DNA from: Acinetobacter sp. XS-4
GTDB lineage: Bacteria; Pseudomonadota; Gammaproteobacteria; Pseudomonadales; Moraxellaceae
NCBI RefSeq assembly: GCF_023920705.1
Contig: NZ_CP094657.1
Span: forward strand, 1,736,001-1,800,000
Length of the DNA: 64,000 bases
Direction: 5' to 3'
A program made the position numbers and the translations under genes. Numbering within the stretch: the stretch's first letter is position 1; each line of letters opens with the position of its first letter. The notes under the pieces were generated by a model that was not told the origin of the DNA, did no database searches, and saw nothing but the letters and a program-made list of their open reading frames with translations. Shown one piece after another: positions 8,755 to 17,657 of the stretch.

Positions 8755-9318
8755 ATGAGTCAGTTACAACAGGCTCTTCAGCCATTGATTGAAAGAATTG
8801 AATATGGAATTTCACAGCAATTAGAAGATATTGATCTCATAGAATCTTTTATTCCAGAGTTTCGTACATTGCTGCATTCAGATGATTGGTTACCGATCCC
8901 TTATCGGCAACCGAATTCTGAGCGTTATCAACAATTTTTGTTATATCGTGACTCTGAAAATCGTTTTTCAATTGTCAGTTTTGTGTGGGACAAGGGACAA
9001 GTTACACCGATCCATAATCATGAGGTTTGGGGTGTCGTTGGTGTCCTGCAAGGCGAAGAAATCTCACAGCGCTATCAAAGAAATGCATTAGGGCATTTTG
9101 AGATCACAGATGAACCTGATCATTTAAATGTTGGGGAAATTGATTTTTTTACTCCAGCCTTGGGTGATGTACATCAAGTGAGTAATGCACTTTCCGATCA
9201 GGTTTCTATTAGCATCCACGTTTATGGTGCAGATATTGGCAAAGTAGAACGTTATACCTTTGCATTAGATGGCACAGCAAAGCGTTTTATTTCAGGTTAT
9301 TCAAATCAGGAGCATTAA
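8755..9318 (+). CDS. Cysteine/thiol dioxygenase-like cupin (CDO family)
   Basis: 187 residues. Cupin motif 1 is PIHNHEVWGVVGVLQGEE, whose HxH pair near residues 87 and 89 plus a later histidine in GDVHQVSN near 140 would form the three-His iron site of thiol dioxygenases. The family oxidises the thiol of cysteine, 3-mercaptopropionate or a related compound to a sulfinate. It starts 2 bases after the binding-protein stop and ends 1 base before the rhodanese start, so translation is probably coupled. Together with a sulfonate monooxygenase and rhodanese domains it suggests stepwise oxidation and release of organic sulfur. The exact thiol is not predictable. Confidence 0.82.
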   Translation: MSQLQQALQPLIERIEYGISQQLEDIDLIESFIPEFRTLLHSDDWLPIPYRQPNSERYQQFLLYRDSENRFSIVSFVWDKGQVTPIHNHEVWGVVGVLQGEEISQRYQRNALGHFEITDEPDHLNVGEIDFFTPALGDVHQVSNALSDQVSISIHVYGADIGKVERYTFALDGTAKRFISGYSNQEH

Positions 9319-9319
9319 T

Positions 9320-10909
9320 ATGACAACCAATATTCAAACCTATCAAGACATCCGTAAAAAACTATTGGCAGGTCAGGAAATCGCACTGATTGATGTACGG
9401 GAAGAAGATCCATTTGCACAAGGCCATCCATTGTTTGCCGTCAATATTTCCTTGTCTAAATTGGAAGTCGAAATTCTTAATCGAGTGCCACGCTTAAATA
9501 CGGATATTGTTCTTTACGATAATGGCGAAGGCTTGGCAGAACGTGCTTATCAACAGTTACAGACATTGGGCTATCAGCAGGTTTCATTATTGGATGATGG
9601 TTTACAAGGCTGGAAAGATGCAGGCGGTGAGATTTTTATTGATGTCAATTCTGCAAGTAAAGCCTTTGGTGAATTCGTTGAGCATCATAAAGGGACACCG
9701 TCACTGTCTGCCCAAGAAGTGAAACAGCTGATTGATGATCAAGCAAATATTATCATTCTGGATGCTCGCCGTTTTGATGAATATCAAACTATGAGTATTC
9801 CTAATGGTATTAGTGTGCCAGGTGCTGAATTGGCACTCCGTGCTAAAAATATTGTTAAAGATGAAAATACTAAAATTATTGTGAATTGTGCTGGACGTAC
9901 TCGGAGTCTGATAGGTACACAATCGCTGATTAATGCCAAAATTGGACATGAAGTCTATGCTTTGCGAAATGGTACTATCGGTTGGACATTAGCACAGCAA
10001 CAATTGGCTTTAGGGCAACAGCAGCAATATACAAATTTCCCTGAAAAAAACGAGGTCGGGCAAGTTTTAAAGAATGCTAAGGAGTTGGCAGAAAGGTCTG
10101 GTGTGAAAACAATAGGTTCGGAGCAACTTCAACAATTGCAACAACAGGATGATCGTACAACCTATATTTTTGATGTACGTTCAGAACAGGAGTATATACG
10201 AGCGCATTTACCGGATAGTCGCTGGATTGGTGGTGGACAACTCGTTCAGGAAACTGATCATTATGCGAGTGTGCGCAGTGCAAGAGTTGTACTAGTTGAT
10301 GATCAACTCGTCCGTGCTTATATGACTGCATCTTGGTTGGCACAAATGAATTGGGATGTCTCAGTATTGGATGCGGATTTTCAGACAATATTTACACAGC
10401 AAGGAGGATGGAAACCAGTTGTTCCTCTATTGCATATAAAACATCGCATTACACCTGAACAATTGCAAACATGGTTAGATGCTCGCGAAAAAGTCACCAT
10501 TCTGGATTTCACAAGCAGTGCAAACTATCAAAAAGGGCATATTCCTACTGCCCAGTGGTTATTAAAAGCAGATATTGAACGACTTTTTAATGAGAAAAAA
10601 ATTCCAACAGATCATAAAATTGTTGTGACTTGTGGGACTAGTCTGTTAGCACAATATGCTGTATCTGCTATTCAAACCAAAACTTCAGAAAATGTTTATG
10701 TATTGGAAGGTGGTAATCAAGCATGGGTAAAAACTTTTGTTTTGGAAGCTGACAAACATGTGTACTTATCTTCCCGTACAGATCGTTATAAACGTCCTTA
10801 TGAAGGAACAGATAATTCTGTGCAAGCTATGCAAGATTATTTAGATTGGGAATATGGATTGGTTGCTCAACTGAATACAGATGGCACACATGGTTTCTTT
10901 GTAGTTTAA
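9320..10909 (+). CDS. Four-domain rhodanese protein with two cysteine and two cysteine-less domains
   Basis: 529 residues from ATG 9320, chosen because AGGAG lies 7 bases before it. An upstream in-frame start would overlap the dioxygenase gene. Four rhodanese folds run in tandem (about 10-125, 130-245, 270-380, 390-510). Domains 2 and 4 carry the catalytic loop cysteine (Cys190 in NCAGRTRS, Cys438 in TCGTSLLAQ). In domains 1 and 3 the loop reads YDNGEGLA and VDDQLVRA with no cysteine. This alternating arrangement implies two sulfur-transfer domains and two structural or regulatory ones. It would take sulfane sulfur in the cytoplasm, since no signal peptide is seen. Last gene of the sulfur operon. 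Confidence 0.84.
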   Translation: MTTNIQTYQDIRKKLLAGQEIALIDVREEDPFAQGHPLFAVNISLSKLEVEILNRVPRLNTDIVLYDNGEGLAERAYQQLQTLGYQQVSLLDDGLQGWKDAGGEIFIDVNSASKAFGEFVEHHKGTPSLSAQEVKQLIDDQANIIILDARRFDEYQTMSIPNGISVPGAELALRAKNIVKDENTKIIVNCAGRTRSLIGTQSLINAKIGHEVYALRNGTIGWTLAQQQLALGQQQQYTNFPEKNEVGQVLKNAKELAERSGVKTIGSEQLQQLQQQDDRTTYIFDVRSEQEYIRAHLPDSRWIGGGQLVQETDHYASVRSARVVLVDDQLVRAYMTASWLAQMNWDVSVLDADFQTIFTQQGGWKPVVPLLHIKHRITPEQLQTWLDAREKVTILDFTSSANYQKGHIPTAQWLLKADIERLFNEKKIPTDHKIVVTCGTSLLAQYAVSAIQTKTSENVYVLEGGNQAWVKTFVLEADKHVYLSSRTDRYKRPYEGTDNSVQAMQDYLDWEYGLVAQLNTDGTHGFFVV

Positions 10910-10942
10910 GTGAAAATTTTTAGCTTAGATGCTGAAAAAAAT

Positions 10943-10976
10943 ATAACAGCTCTTTAAGGCCAAGAAGAGCTGTTAT
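10943..10976 (-). terminator. Hairpin after the sulfur operon, U-tract only on the minus strand
   Basis: ATAACAGCTCTT / AAGAGCTGTTAT form a perfect 12-bp stem with a 10-base loop. On the plus strand it is followed by GATGGC, not T residues. On the minus strand it is followed by ATTTTTTTC. It may still mark the end of the upstream transcript. The remaining 11000-11310 sequence is AT-rich with no gene that I can support. Confidence 0.5.
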
Positions 10977-11318
10977 GATGGCTTAAAAAATTAACTAGAA
11001 ATGGATGAGCATTTTTAGGGAATTTTCACTAGTACGGACCAAGTTGTATGAGAAAAAACTAATATTTTTCAACTTTGAAATTAAATGAAGCTTTAGCAGA
11101 AAATACTGTGTTTTTTAGTTTTTGAATGTATATGAGTGAAGCGAGTTAAAAGTATTATTAATCAAAATTTGTTCTTCGGCTTTTTCTAAAATTGTCTTTT
11201 TGAAACCAAATTACGAACTGTTGCCTGAAAAACAGTTATTCAACAATAAACTATTATTTTTATGCACAGATAGAGAAAGATGTTTATATAAGGCATTGAA
11301 AATATTTATAAAAATATT

Positions 11319-11334
11319 TGGCATATAAATTGAA
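11319..11334 (+). promoter_or_regulatory. Candidate sigma54 -24/-12 promoter of the Liv-type operon
   Basis: TGGCATATAAATTGAA has the -24 TGGCA and -12 TTG elements at the correct spacing (consensus TGGCAC-N5-TTGC). The only important departure is TTGA for TTGC. It lies about 65 bp before the AMP-binding-like gene, and two SfnR-like sigma54 activators are encoded nearby. Confidence 0.45.
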
Positions 11335-11396
11335 TTATAACAGTAATATTTTTTATCTCATCGTTTAGCAATAGACGTTATGGGGGTTATTGCAAA

Positions 11397-12554
11397 ATGT
11401 CAGATTATTCTCAAAGTCTTATTTCACTGTTGGCTTATCATGCAACAGTACGTCCAGATGCAATTGCGTTAAGACATAAAAAGCTAGGTCTGTGGCAGAA
11501 TTGGTCATGGAAAGACTTACTAGGACTTAGCGAAAGATACGCGTCTGCTCTTTATGAATATGGTTTTCAAAACAAACAAACTTTTCTTATCGTCAGTGCT
11601 CCTAATATTGAGGTAGTTGCTATCAGTCTGGCTATACAGGCTTTAGGTGGTGAAGTTCAATTGATCGATCAAAGTGTTGATACATTAGAAACAGAAGACT
11701 TCTTACAACACCTTGCGATTTTAAAGCCAGACTATATTCTCGTAGAACGGCTAGAGCAGCTTGTTTCAATTGAGACATTACGTTATCACCCAATTTATAT
11801 TTTTTATATTGAACAAAGTAAATTAAGTACATTTGAATATGACTATGTTGTAGCTGTCGATACATTACTAAAAAATTCCAACGAGAAATATCGTATTGAT
11901 TTTAAAACGAGTCAGGTTGAACCTGCACAAATTGCGTTTAGTTTTGAGCGGATTGAATCTAATCAACGACTGAGAGTGCAATATTCTCATCAAGAGTTGA
12001 TTGAAGAAGCTAAACATTTAGTTCAAAACCACCACCTAGATCATCATGAGGAAGCATTTGTCACGCGTGCTTTTTCTAGTGTCGGGCACATTCGTTATCT
12101 ATGGTCGTCATGGCTACTCGCTGGTTTTAACTTGAATATTCCTGAAACCTTAAATACTCGCGATCAGGATAGACAGATTATTTCGCCAACATTGATTTTA
12201 GGGACTAATGAAACCTATGCACGTGTTGAGCAGTTAATTTATAACCGCTTACCAAATGATACATGGCTTGCCAAACATTACCAGCACGCACTTCAAAAAC
12301 AGAAAAATGAAGAAAAATTATCCTGGATTGATAAGTTCAGCTTTGTCTTATTTAAGCAGGTCATTTTAGAAGAATTAGGTTTTTCTCAACTCAAAGTAGC
12401 TTTAATCGTGGGGCAGCCTGTAACTATTGCAACGCGAAATTTTTATCAAAGCCTAGGAGTTGAGTTGCATGATTGGGGGGAGTACGCCGAATGGCAAAAT
12501 ACTCCCTTAGAAAATCATTCGCTCCAGTCTTTACCCATAACAACAATAAATTAG
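11397..12554 (+). CDS. Degenerate, C-terminally short AMP-binding (acyl-CoA ligase-like) protein
   Basis: 385 residues, against about 620-650 for the long-chain AMP-binding relatives that precede LivG-type genes in other proteobacteria. The N-terminal half aligns with them (residues 10-40 'RPDAIALRHKKLGLWQNWSW', QALGGEVQLIDQSVDTLETED near 80-100). The ATP/phosphate loop, normally TSGTTGxPKG, is replaced near residues 185-195 by RIESNQRLRV. The YGQTE region reads DWGEYAEW near 350, and the entire C-terminal AMP-binding lobe is missing. The frame is intact with a stop 10 bases before the ABC ATPase gene. I infer a catalytically dead protein kept for a structural or regulatory role, or early decay. 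Confidence 0.75.
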   Translation: MSDYSQSLISLLAYHATVRPDAIALRHKKLGLWQNWSWKDLLGLSERYASALYEYGFQNKQTFLIVSAPNIEVVAISLAIQALGGEVQLIDQSVDTLETEDFLQHLAILKPDYILVERLEQLVSIETLRYHPIYIFYIEQSKLSTFEYDYVVAVDTLLKNSNEKYRIDFKTSQVEPAQIAFSFERIESNQRLRVQYSHQELIEEAKHLVQNHHLDHHEEAFVTRAFSSVGHIRYLWSSWLLAGFNLNIPETLNTRDQDRQIISPTLILGTNETYARVEQLIYNRLPNDTWLAKHYQHALQKQKNEEKLSWIDKFSFVLFKQVILEELGFSQLKVALIVGQPVTIATRNFYQSLGVELHDWGEYAEWQNTPLENHSLQSLPITTIN

Positions 12555-12563
12555 GAACGATAT

Positions 12564-13355
12564 ATGTCGGTATCATCTTTGATATTGCTGGAACTTAAGG
12601 CGATTGATTTATCTTTTGGCTCTTCACAAGTGTTAAAGCAGCTCAGTTTAGAGGTACGAGAAGGCGAGATTTATTCTTTGATTGGCCCCAATGGTGCCGG
12701 TAAAAGTTCAGTGATCAATATTATTAATGGTATTTACCAGCCGCAATCGGGTCAGATCATTTTTGCCGGTCAGGTTTTGCATAACTATAAGGCAAAACAT
12801 GCACCTTATTTAGGAATTGCGCGGACCTTTCAAAATTTAGCACTCTTCAAGCAAATGTCGGTATTAGATAATGTCTTGACTGGGCGTGTATTAAAAAGTC
12901 GCCACTCATTGTTGGGTGCATTGTTGTCTTTACCGCCGACTCAAAAAAATGACGATTTACAACGTTTTAAAGCTGAAGAGATTCTAAAGCTTCTTAATTT
13001 GCAAGAGTATCGCGATCAACTGGTCAGTGCGTTGCCTTATGGTTTGCAAAAACGTGTTGAGTTGGCAAGAGCATTGGCAGCAGAACCAAAGTTTCTGCTT
13101 TTAGATGAGCCTATGGCTGGAATGAATCATGCTGAAAAACAAAATATTGCCAAGTTTATTCAGAAAGTAAATCGGCAGTTAGGTGTAACCATTTTCATGA
13201 TTGAACATGATTTGGCTGTCGTGATGGATATTTCCGACCACATTGTGGTGCTGGACTATGGAAAAAAGATTGCAGAAGGCACACCACAACAAATTCAAGA
13301 ACATCCCGAAGTGCTGAGCGCATATCTAGGGATTCAAACGCTTGAAGTGCATTGA
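12564..13355 (+). CDS. LivG-type ABC transporter ATPase
   Basis: 263 residues. Walker A is GPNGAGKSS near 45. The signature region reads YGLQKRVELARAL near 158, Walker B is FLLLDEPMAGMN near 180, and the H-loop is IEHDLAV near 218. The length and the C-terminal LivG extension (GTPQQIQEHPEVLSAYLG) assign it to the branched-chain-amino-acid-type (HAAT) importers. It energises the LivHM permease encoded next. The substrate is unknown: HAAT systems also carry aromatic acids, amides and short sulfur-containing compounds. The position within a sulfur-associated region suggests an organosulfur or organic acid ligand. Confidence 0.9.
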   Translation: MSVSSLILLELKAIDLSFGSSQVLKQLSLEVREGEIYSLIGPNGAGKSSVINIINGIYQPQSGQIIFAGQVLHNYKAKHAPYLGIARTFQNLALFKQMSVLDNVLTGRVLKSRHSLLGALLSLPPTQKNDDLQRFKAEEILKLLNLQEYRDQLVSALPYGLQKRVELARALAAEPKFLLLDEPMAGMNHAEKQNIAKFIQKVNRQLGVTIFMIEHDLAVVMDISDHIVVLDYGKKIAEGTPQQIQEHPEVLSAYLGIQTLEVH

Positions 13356-13396
13356 GCATATATAAATAAATCAAAAAATAAGAGGTTGCTTTTTCT

Positions 13397-14278
13397 ATGT
13401 CATTTTTTCTAGAAGTCTTGTTGGGTGGTACGTTGGCAGGTGTCATGTATTCATTGGTTGCCATTGGGTTTGTTTTGATTTATCGGGCATCGGGTGTGTT
13501 TAATTTTGCACAAGGTTCTTTGGTTTTATTTTCAGCCTTAACTTTTGTGAATTTAACTGAACGTGGCATTCCATTTGTGGTGGCTTTTATTGTCACGCTA
13601 TTTGTCATTTTTGTGCTGGTTTTATTGATTGATGCATTGATCTTAAAGCATTTGATTAATCGTTCTGTCATTACATTGTTCATGGCGACATTGGGTTTGA
13701 GTTATGTCATTGAAGGATTGGCTCAAACTGTATGGGGAACACAGGTTCATGGTTTGGACTTGGGGATTTCCGATGCACCAATCAATTTCTTTGGCATCAT
13801 GCTGAGCAAGTTTGACCTGTTTGCGACAGGCATTGCTGGAACATTGGTCATTGTTTTATCCCTTTTATTTAGTAAAACCCGCTTTGGCATTTCACTACGT
13901 GCAGTTGCTGATGATCCTTTAGCAGCACAATCTGTGGGTATCCGGTTAAATCATATCTGGATATTGGTTTGGACTGTGGCAGGGTTTGTTGCATTGGTCG
14001 CTGGGTTACTTTGGGGCGCACGTTTAGGTGTTCAATTTTCACTTTCATTGGTAGTGCTTAAGGCATTACCTGTGCTCATTATTGGTGGTTTTACGTCAAT
14101 TGCAGGTGCAATTTTAGCGGGCTTGATTGTGGGGGCAACCGAGAAACTGGCAGAGATTTATTTAGGCGGCATTATTGGCTCCGGAATTGAAAACTGGTTT
14201 CCATATGTGTTGGCGATTCTCTTTTTATTGGTATACCCAACTGGTCTGTTTGGTCAAAAACAAGTGACGAGGGTATAA
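13397..14278 (+). CDS. LivH-type ABC permease
   Basis: 293 residues, almost entirely hydrophobic, with about eight membrane helices. The family opening GTLAGVMYSLVAIGFVLIYRASGVFNFAQG (residues 12-41) and the EAA-like loop LRAVADDPLAAQSVGI near 168-183 are clear. It forms the translocation pore with the LivM-type protein that starts 3 bases after its stop. Inner membrane. A 41-bp gap separates it from the ATPase gene. Confidence 0.9.
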   Translation: MSFFLEVLLGGTLAGVMYSLVAIGFVLIYRASGVFNFAQGSLVLFSALTFVNLTERGIPFVVAFIVTLFVIFVLVLLIDALILKHLINRSVITLFMATLGLSYVIEGLAQTVWGTQVHGLDLGISDAPINFFGIMLSKFDLFATGIAGTLVIVLSLLFSKTRFGISLRAVADDPLAAQSVGIRLNHIWILVWTVAGFVALVAGLLWGARLGVQFSLSLVVLKALPVLIIGGFTSIAGAILAGLIVGATEKLAEIYLGGIIGSGIENWFPYVLAILFLLVYPTGLFGQKQVTRV

Positions 14279-14281
14279 GCC

Positions 14282-15352
14282 ATGTTTCTATTTAGCCAAA
14301 CTAGACAATACGTACAGCAGTATCAAGATGAGAAGCGCATTTTTCGCCTTAAAGAGCATCGTATTCTATTTATTTTTGGACTGTTGATTGCTTTTCTGTT
14401 CGTTCCATTTGTCGGGCCAGATTATTTATTCAATGCCATTTTAGTCCCTTTTCTAGTATTGGCACTTGCTGGATTGGGGCTCAATATTTTGACGGGTTAT
14501 ACCGGACAACTTTCTTTAGGTGCTGCGGCTTTTATGGCAGTGGGCGCATTTGCAACATATAACTTAGAGCTGCGAATTCCTCAATTGCCATTACTGTTTA
14601 GCATTTTTCTTGGTGGCGTAATTGCTGCTTTAGCTGGAGTTGTGGTTGGTTTGCCAAGTCTTCGAATTAAAGGCTTTTATTTAATTGTTTCGACCTTGGC
14701 TGCACAGTTTTTTGTGCCGTGGTTATTCACGCAGTATGGCTGGTTTACCAACAATAATGTTTCGGGCGTGATTACTGCTCCACGTATGGAAATATTGGGT
14801 TATTCCATAAATAGCCCAGTTGGGCACTACTTATTAACCTTAAGTATTGTTGTGGTTTTAACTGTTTTGGCTCGCAATCTGATCAATAGTCAATATGGTC
14901 GTAATTTTCGAGCTGTACGAGATATGGAAACTGCGGCAATCACCATTGGTATTCCCGTAAGTCAAACCAAATTACTGGCGTTTGCGATTAGTTCATTTTA
15001 TCTCGGTATTGCTGGAGCACTTTGGGCTTTTGCTTACCTTGGAACTATCGAAGCAGATGGACTAGATCTTAATCGATCATTTCAAATTTTATTCATCATC
15101 ATTATTGGTGGTCTAGGCAGTCTAACAGGCAGTTTTTTTGGGGCGGCATTTATTGTGCTGTTGCCTATTTTATTGAGTGTTTTGGGGCAAGCTGTTTTTG
15201 GACAAGCTATCGATCAAGCACTGCTACAGAATCTACAAAAAATTATTTTTGGGGCTTTGATCATTTATTTCCTGATTAAAGAACCAGAGGGATTAAGCCG
15301 TTTACTACGTAATCTTTATCACAGATTAAGAAAATGGCCATTACGTTATTAA
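14282..15352 (+). CDS. LivM-type ABC permease
   Basis: 356 residues with about ten helices. The LivM core motif NILTGYTGQLSLGAAAFMAVGA lies near 69-90, the loop FRAVRDMETAAITIGI near 208-223, and GGLGSLTGSFFGAAF near 277-291. The N-terminal 35 residues are charged and precede the first helix, as in LivM proteins. It pairs with the LivH-type permease. No unusual feature was seen beyond the tight coupling to the upstream gene. Confidence 0.9.
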   Translation: MFLFSQTRQYVQQYQDEKRIFRLKEHRILFIFGLLIAFLFVPFVGPDYLFNAILVPFLVLALAGLGLNILTGYTGQLSLGAAAFMAVGAFATYNLELRIPQLPLLFSIFLGGVIAALAGVVVGLPSLRIKGFYLIVSTLAAQFFVPWLFTQYGWFTNNNVSGVITAPRMEILGYSINSPVGHYLLTLSIVVVLTVLARNLINSQYGRNFRAVRDMETAAITIGIPVSQTKLLAFAISSFYLGIAGALWAFAYLGTIEADGLDLNRSFQILFIIIIGGLGSLTGSFFGAAFIVLLPILLSVLGQAVFGQAIDQALLQNLQKIIFGALIIYFLIKEPEGLSRLLRNLYHRLRKWPLRY

Positions 15353-15395
15353 TTGTTTTAACAATACTTTTGTCTGTTTATTTAGAGATTAATTT

Positions 15396-16793
15396 ATGAA
15401 ATTATTTAAATCCTTGTGGTTTTGGCTGGTGGTGGTTGCCATTGCTTTAGTCGCTATTGTATTTGTCACCAAAAAGGACAAACAAAATCCACCTGAGCAA
15501 AAACAACAAGCAGCAACTGAGCAACAGACACAATTGTCGGATAAAAATGCCCAGTATTTTCCTTTGCAGAGTTATCGGGTTGGCCCTTATGCCGCTGGTG
15601 GAACGGGCTTTTTCGGAGGCTTTATTGACTACCTGAAAGCGGTCAATGCCAAGGGCGGTGTAAATGGCGTAAAGCTGGTGTGGTCTGAGTGCGAAACGGA
15701 GTATGTCGTAGAAAAAGGGGTGGAATGCTATGAGCGTTTGAAGAATGGTTTAAATGGAGCACCTGCTGCGGCAACCAACCCTTTATCTGTCGGTATTGCT
15801 TATGCAACTTTGGAACGTTCAACGAAAGATAAATTACCCTTGATTACGATTAATCATGGGCGTACAGATTCTACGGATGGCCGTGTTTTCCCGTACGTGT
15901 TTCCATTGCAGCTCAATCCGTATAGTGAAGTATCTGCAATTATTAATTATTTAGGTCAGCAAAGCGGTGGACTGGAAAAACTGAAAGGTAAGAAAATCGT
16001 AGTTCTATATCACGGTTCTCCTTACGGGAAAGAAACGATTCCAGTCATTGAGATTTTATCGAAAAAATATGGCTTTGAAGTAACCAACATTGAAGTACCG
16101 CATCCGGGTAATGAGCAGCAATCTCAATGGTTAAACATCAGACGGATTCAACCGGATTGGGTCATTCTTCGTGGTTGGGGTGTGATGAATCCTGTTGCAT
16201 TAAAAACTGCGCAGAAAGTGGGTTATCCAACGAATAAAATCATTGGGAATATCTGGTCAAATTCAGAAGAAGATGCTGCACCAGCGGGCGCTGCGGCAAA
16301 TGGTTTTATCTCAATTACGACTCATCCATCAGGAACTAATTTCCCTGTATTGCAAGAAATTAAACAACTTGTTGTTGATAAAGGTCAGTCAGATCTTGCT
16401 GATAAAAATCGTTTCGGTACGGTTTACTATAACCTTGGGGTGGTAAATGGCATTTTGAATGTAGAAGCAGTGCGCGTGGCACAAAATAAATTTGGTAAAC
16501 GTCCGCTTACTGGTGAAGAAGTCCGTTGGGGCTTTGAACATATTAACTTAACTGAAGCACGTCTCAAAGAACTCGGTGCATATGGTTTGGTACAGCCTTT
16601 AAAACTATCGTGTGAAGACCATGAAGGTGGTGGTGCGGTACGTTTCCAACAATGGGATGGTAAAGAGTGGAAAGTAATTAGCGATTGGGTACAAGCAGAT
16701 CGTACCTTGTTACGTCCGATTATTGAACAATCTTCAGAAAAATATGCCAAAGAGCAAGGCATAAAAATTCGAGATTGTGCAACTGAAGAATAA
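15396..16793 (+). CDS. LivK-type periplasmic substrate-binding protein with N-terminal anchor
   Basis: 465 residues, longer than classical LivK (about 370-400). The N-terminus is one hydrophobic segment (about residues 7-25) followed directly by basic and glutamine-rich residues. I see no clean signal-peptidase site (no AXA) and no lipobox, so it may stay membrane-anchored. The two-lobe amide-binding-protein fold follows: SYRVGPYAAGGTGFFGGFIDYL near 60-80 and LPLITINHGRTDSTDG near 148-163. Long LivK homologues of this type accompany AMP-binding-protein-linked HAAT systems. The ligand is unknown. Confidence 0.86.
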   Translation: MKLFKSLWFWLVVVAIALVAIVFVTKKDKQNPPEQKQQAATEQQTQLSDKNAQYFPLQSYRVGPYAAGGTGFFGGFIDYLKAVNAKGGVNGVKLVWSECETEYVVEKGVECYERLKNGLNGAPAAATNPLSVGIAYATLERSTKDKLPLITINHGRTDSTDGRVFPYVFPLQLNPYSEVSAIINYLGQQSGGLEKLKGKKIVVLYHGSPYGKETIPVIEILSKKYGFEVTNIEVPHPGNEQQSQWLNIRRIQPDWVILRGWGVMNPVALKTAQKVGYPTNKIIGNIWSNSEEDAAPAGAAANGFISITTHPSGTNFPVLQEIKQLVVDKGQSDLADKNRFGTVYYNLGVVNGILNVEAVRVAQNKFGKRPLTGEEVRWGFEHINLTEARLKELGAYGLVQPLKLSCEDHEGGGAVRFQQWDGKEWKVISDWVQADRTLLRPIIEQSSEKYAKEQGIKIRDCATEE

Positions 16794-16810
16794 GATCAGG
16801 AGATGACTGC

Positions 16811-17590
16811 ATGTCTAAATCATTAAACAGTACCGAGCCTGAAAATAGTGAACCGTTGCTAAATGTCGATAATATTAAAGTCGTATATGAGCAGAGTATT
16901 CTGGCAGTTAAACGGGTGAGTTTAACTATACCTTCTGGTTCTATTGTTGCATTGCTTGGTGCCAATGGAGCAGGTAAGAGTACGACTTTAAAAGCAATAT
17001 CACAGTTGATTTTTGCTGAAAATGGACAAATTCACCGTGGCAAAATTGAATATCAGGGTGAATCCATACTTGGAAAAAATCCAAGTGATATTGTCAAAAA
17101 AGGTTTGGTACAAGTCCTTGAAGGGCGTCATTGTTTTATACATTTGACTGTTGATGAAAATTTACGGACAGGCGGTTTTATTTCACATCATTCGGGTGCC
17201 AAACTCTCAACTGCATTAGAAAAAGTTTATCAATATTTTCCAAGACTTGCAGAAAAAAAACAGACATTGGCAGGTTATCTCTCTGGTGGTGAGCAGCAAA
17301 TGCTTGCTATTGGTCGAGCATTAATGACAGAGCCAAAGTTGGTTTTATTAGATGAACCCTCAATGGGGTTGGCTCCTAAGATTAGTTATGAAATTTTTGA
17401 ATTAATTAAGTCACTATCTGAACAGCAAGGCGTGAGTTTTTTAGTTGCCGAACAAAATATTCGTTTGGCACTTGCCTACACCAACTATGCTTATGTCATT
17501 GAAAGCGGTGAGATCAAAGTTTCTGGACAGACTCAAGTTCTATATGAAACTGGACAAATTCAAAAAGCATATTTAGGGGAGATTGCTTAG
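16811..17590 (+). CDS. LivF-type ABC transporter ATPase
   Basis: 259 residues. Walker A is GANGAGKST near 52, signature LSGGEQQMLAIGRAL near 158, Walker B LVLLDEPSMGLAPKI near 177 and H-loop/switch VAEQNIRLAL near 212. It carries the LivF ending (GxIQKAYLG). Ribosome site AGGAGATGACTGC precedes the ATG. It completes the five-part importer as the sixth and last gene of the operon after the AMP-binding-like gene. The convergent regulator ends 68 bases away. Confidence 0.9.
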   Translation: MSKSLNSTEPENSEPLLNVDNIKVVYEQSILAVKRVSLTIPSGSIVALLGANGAGKSTTLKAISQLIFAENGQIHRGKIEYQGESILGKNPSDIVKKGLVQVLEGRHCFIHLTVDENLRTGGFISHHSGAKLSTALEKVYQYFPRLAEKKQTLAGYLSGGEQQMLAIGRALMTEPKLVLLDEPSMGLAPKISYEIFELIKSLSEQQGVSFLVAEQNIRLALAYTNYAYVIESGEIKVSGQTQVLYETGQIQKAYLGEIA

Positions 17591-17601
17591 TTTTTAATAG
17601 C

Positions 17602-17629
17602 CAGCCATCAATCAAATGATCGATGGCTG
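17602..17629. terminator. Hairpin between convergent livF-type and sfnR-type genes
   Basis: CAGCCATCAATC / GATCGATGGCTG pair with one mismatch around an AAAT loop. It has no long T-run, so its strength is uncertain, but its position between converging stops supports termination. Confidence 0.55.
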
Positions 17630-17657
17630 ATTTCATATCAATAGATAAAAAAATGAT

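Noticed and set aside
10943..10976. Strong plus-strand terminator of the sulfur operon
   Set aside because: The stem is perfect, but the T-run lies only on the minus-strand side, so I kept it with low confidence.
16427..16762. 111-codon minus-strand ORF inside the LivK-type gene
   Set aside because: Shadow frame opposite a well-supported gene.
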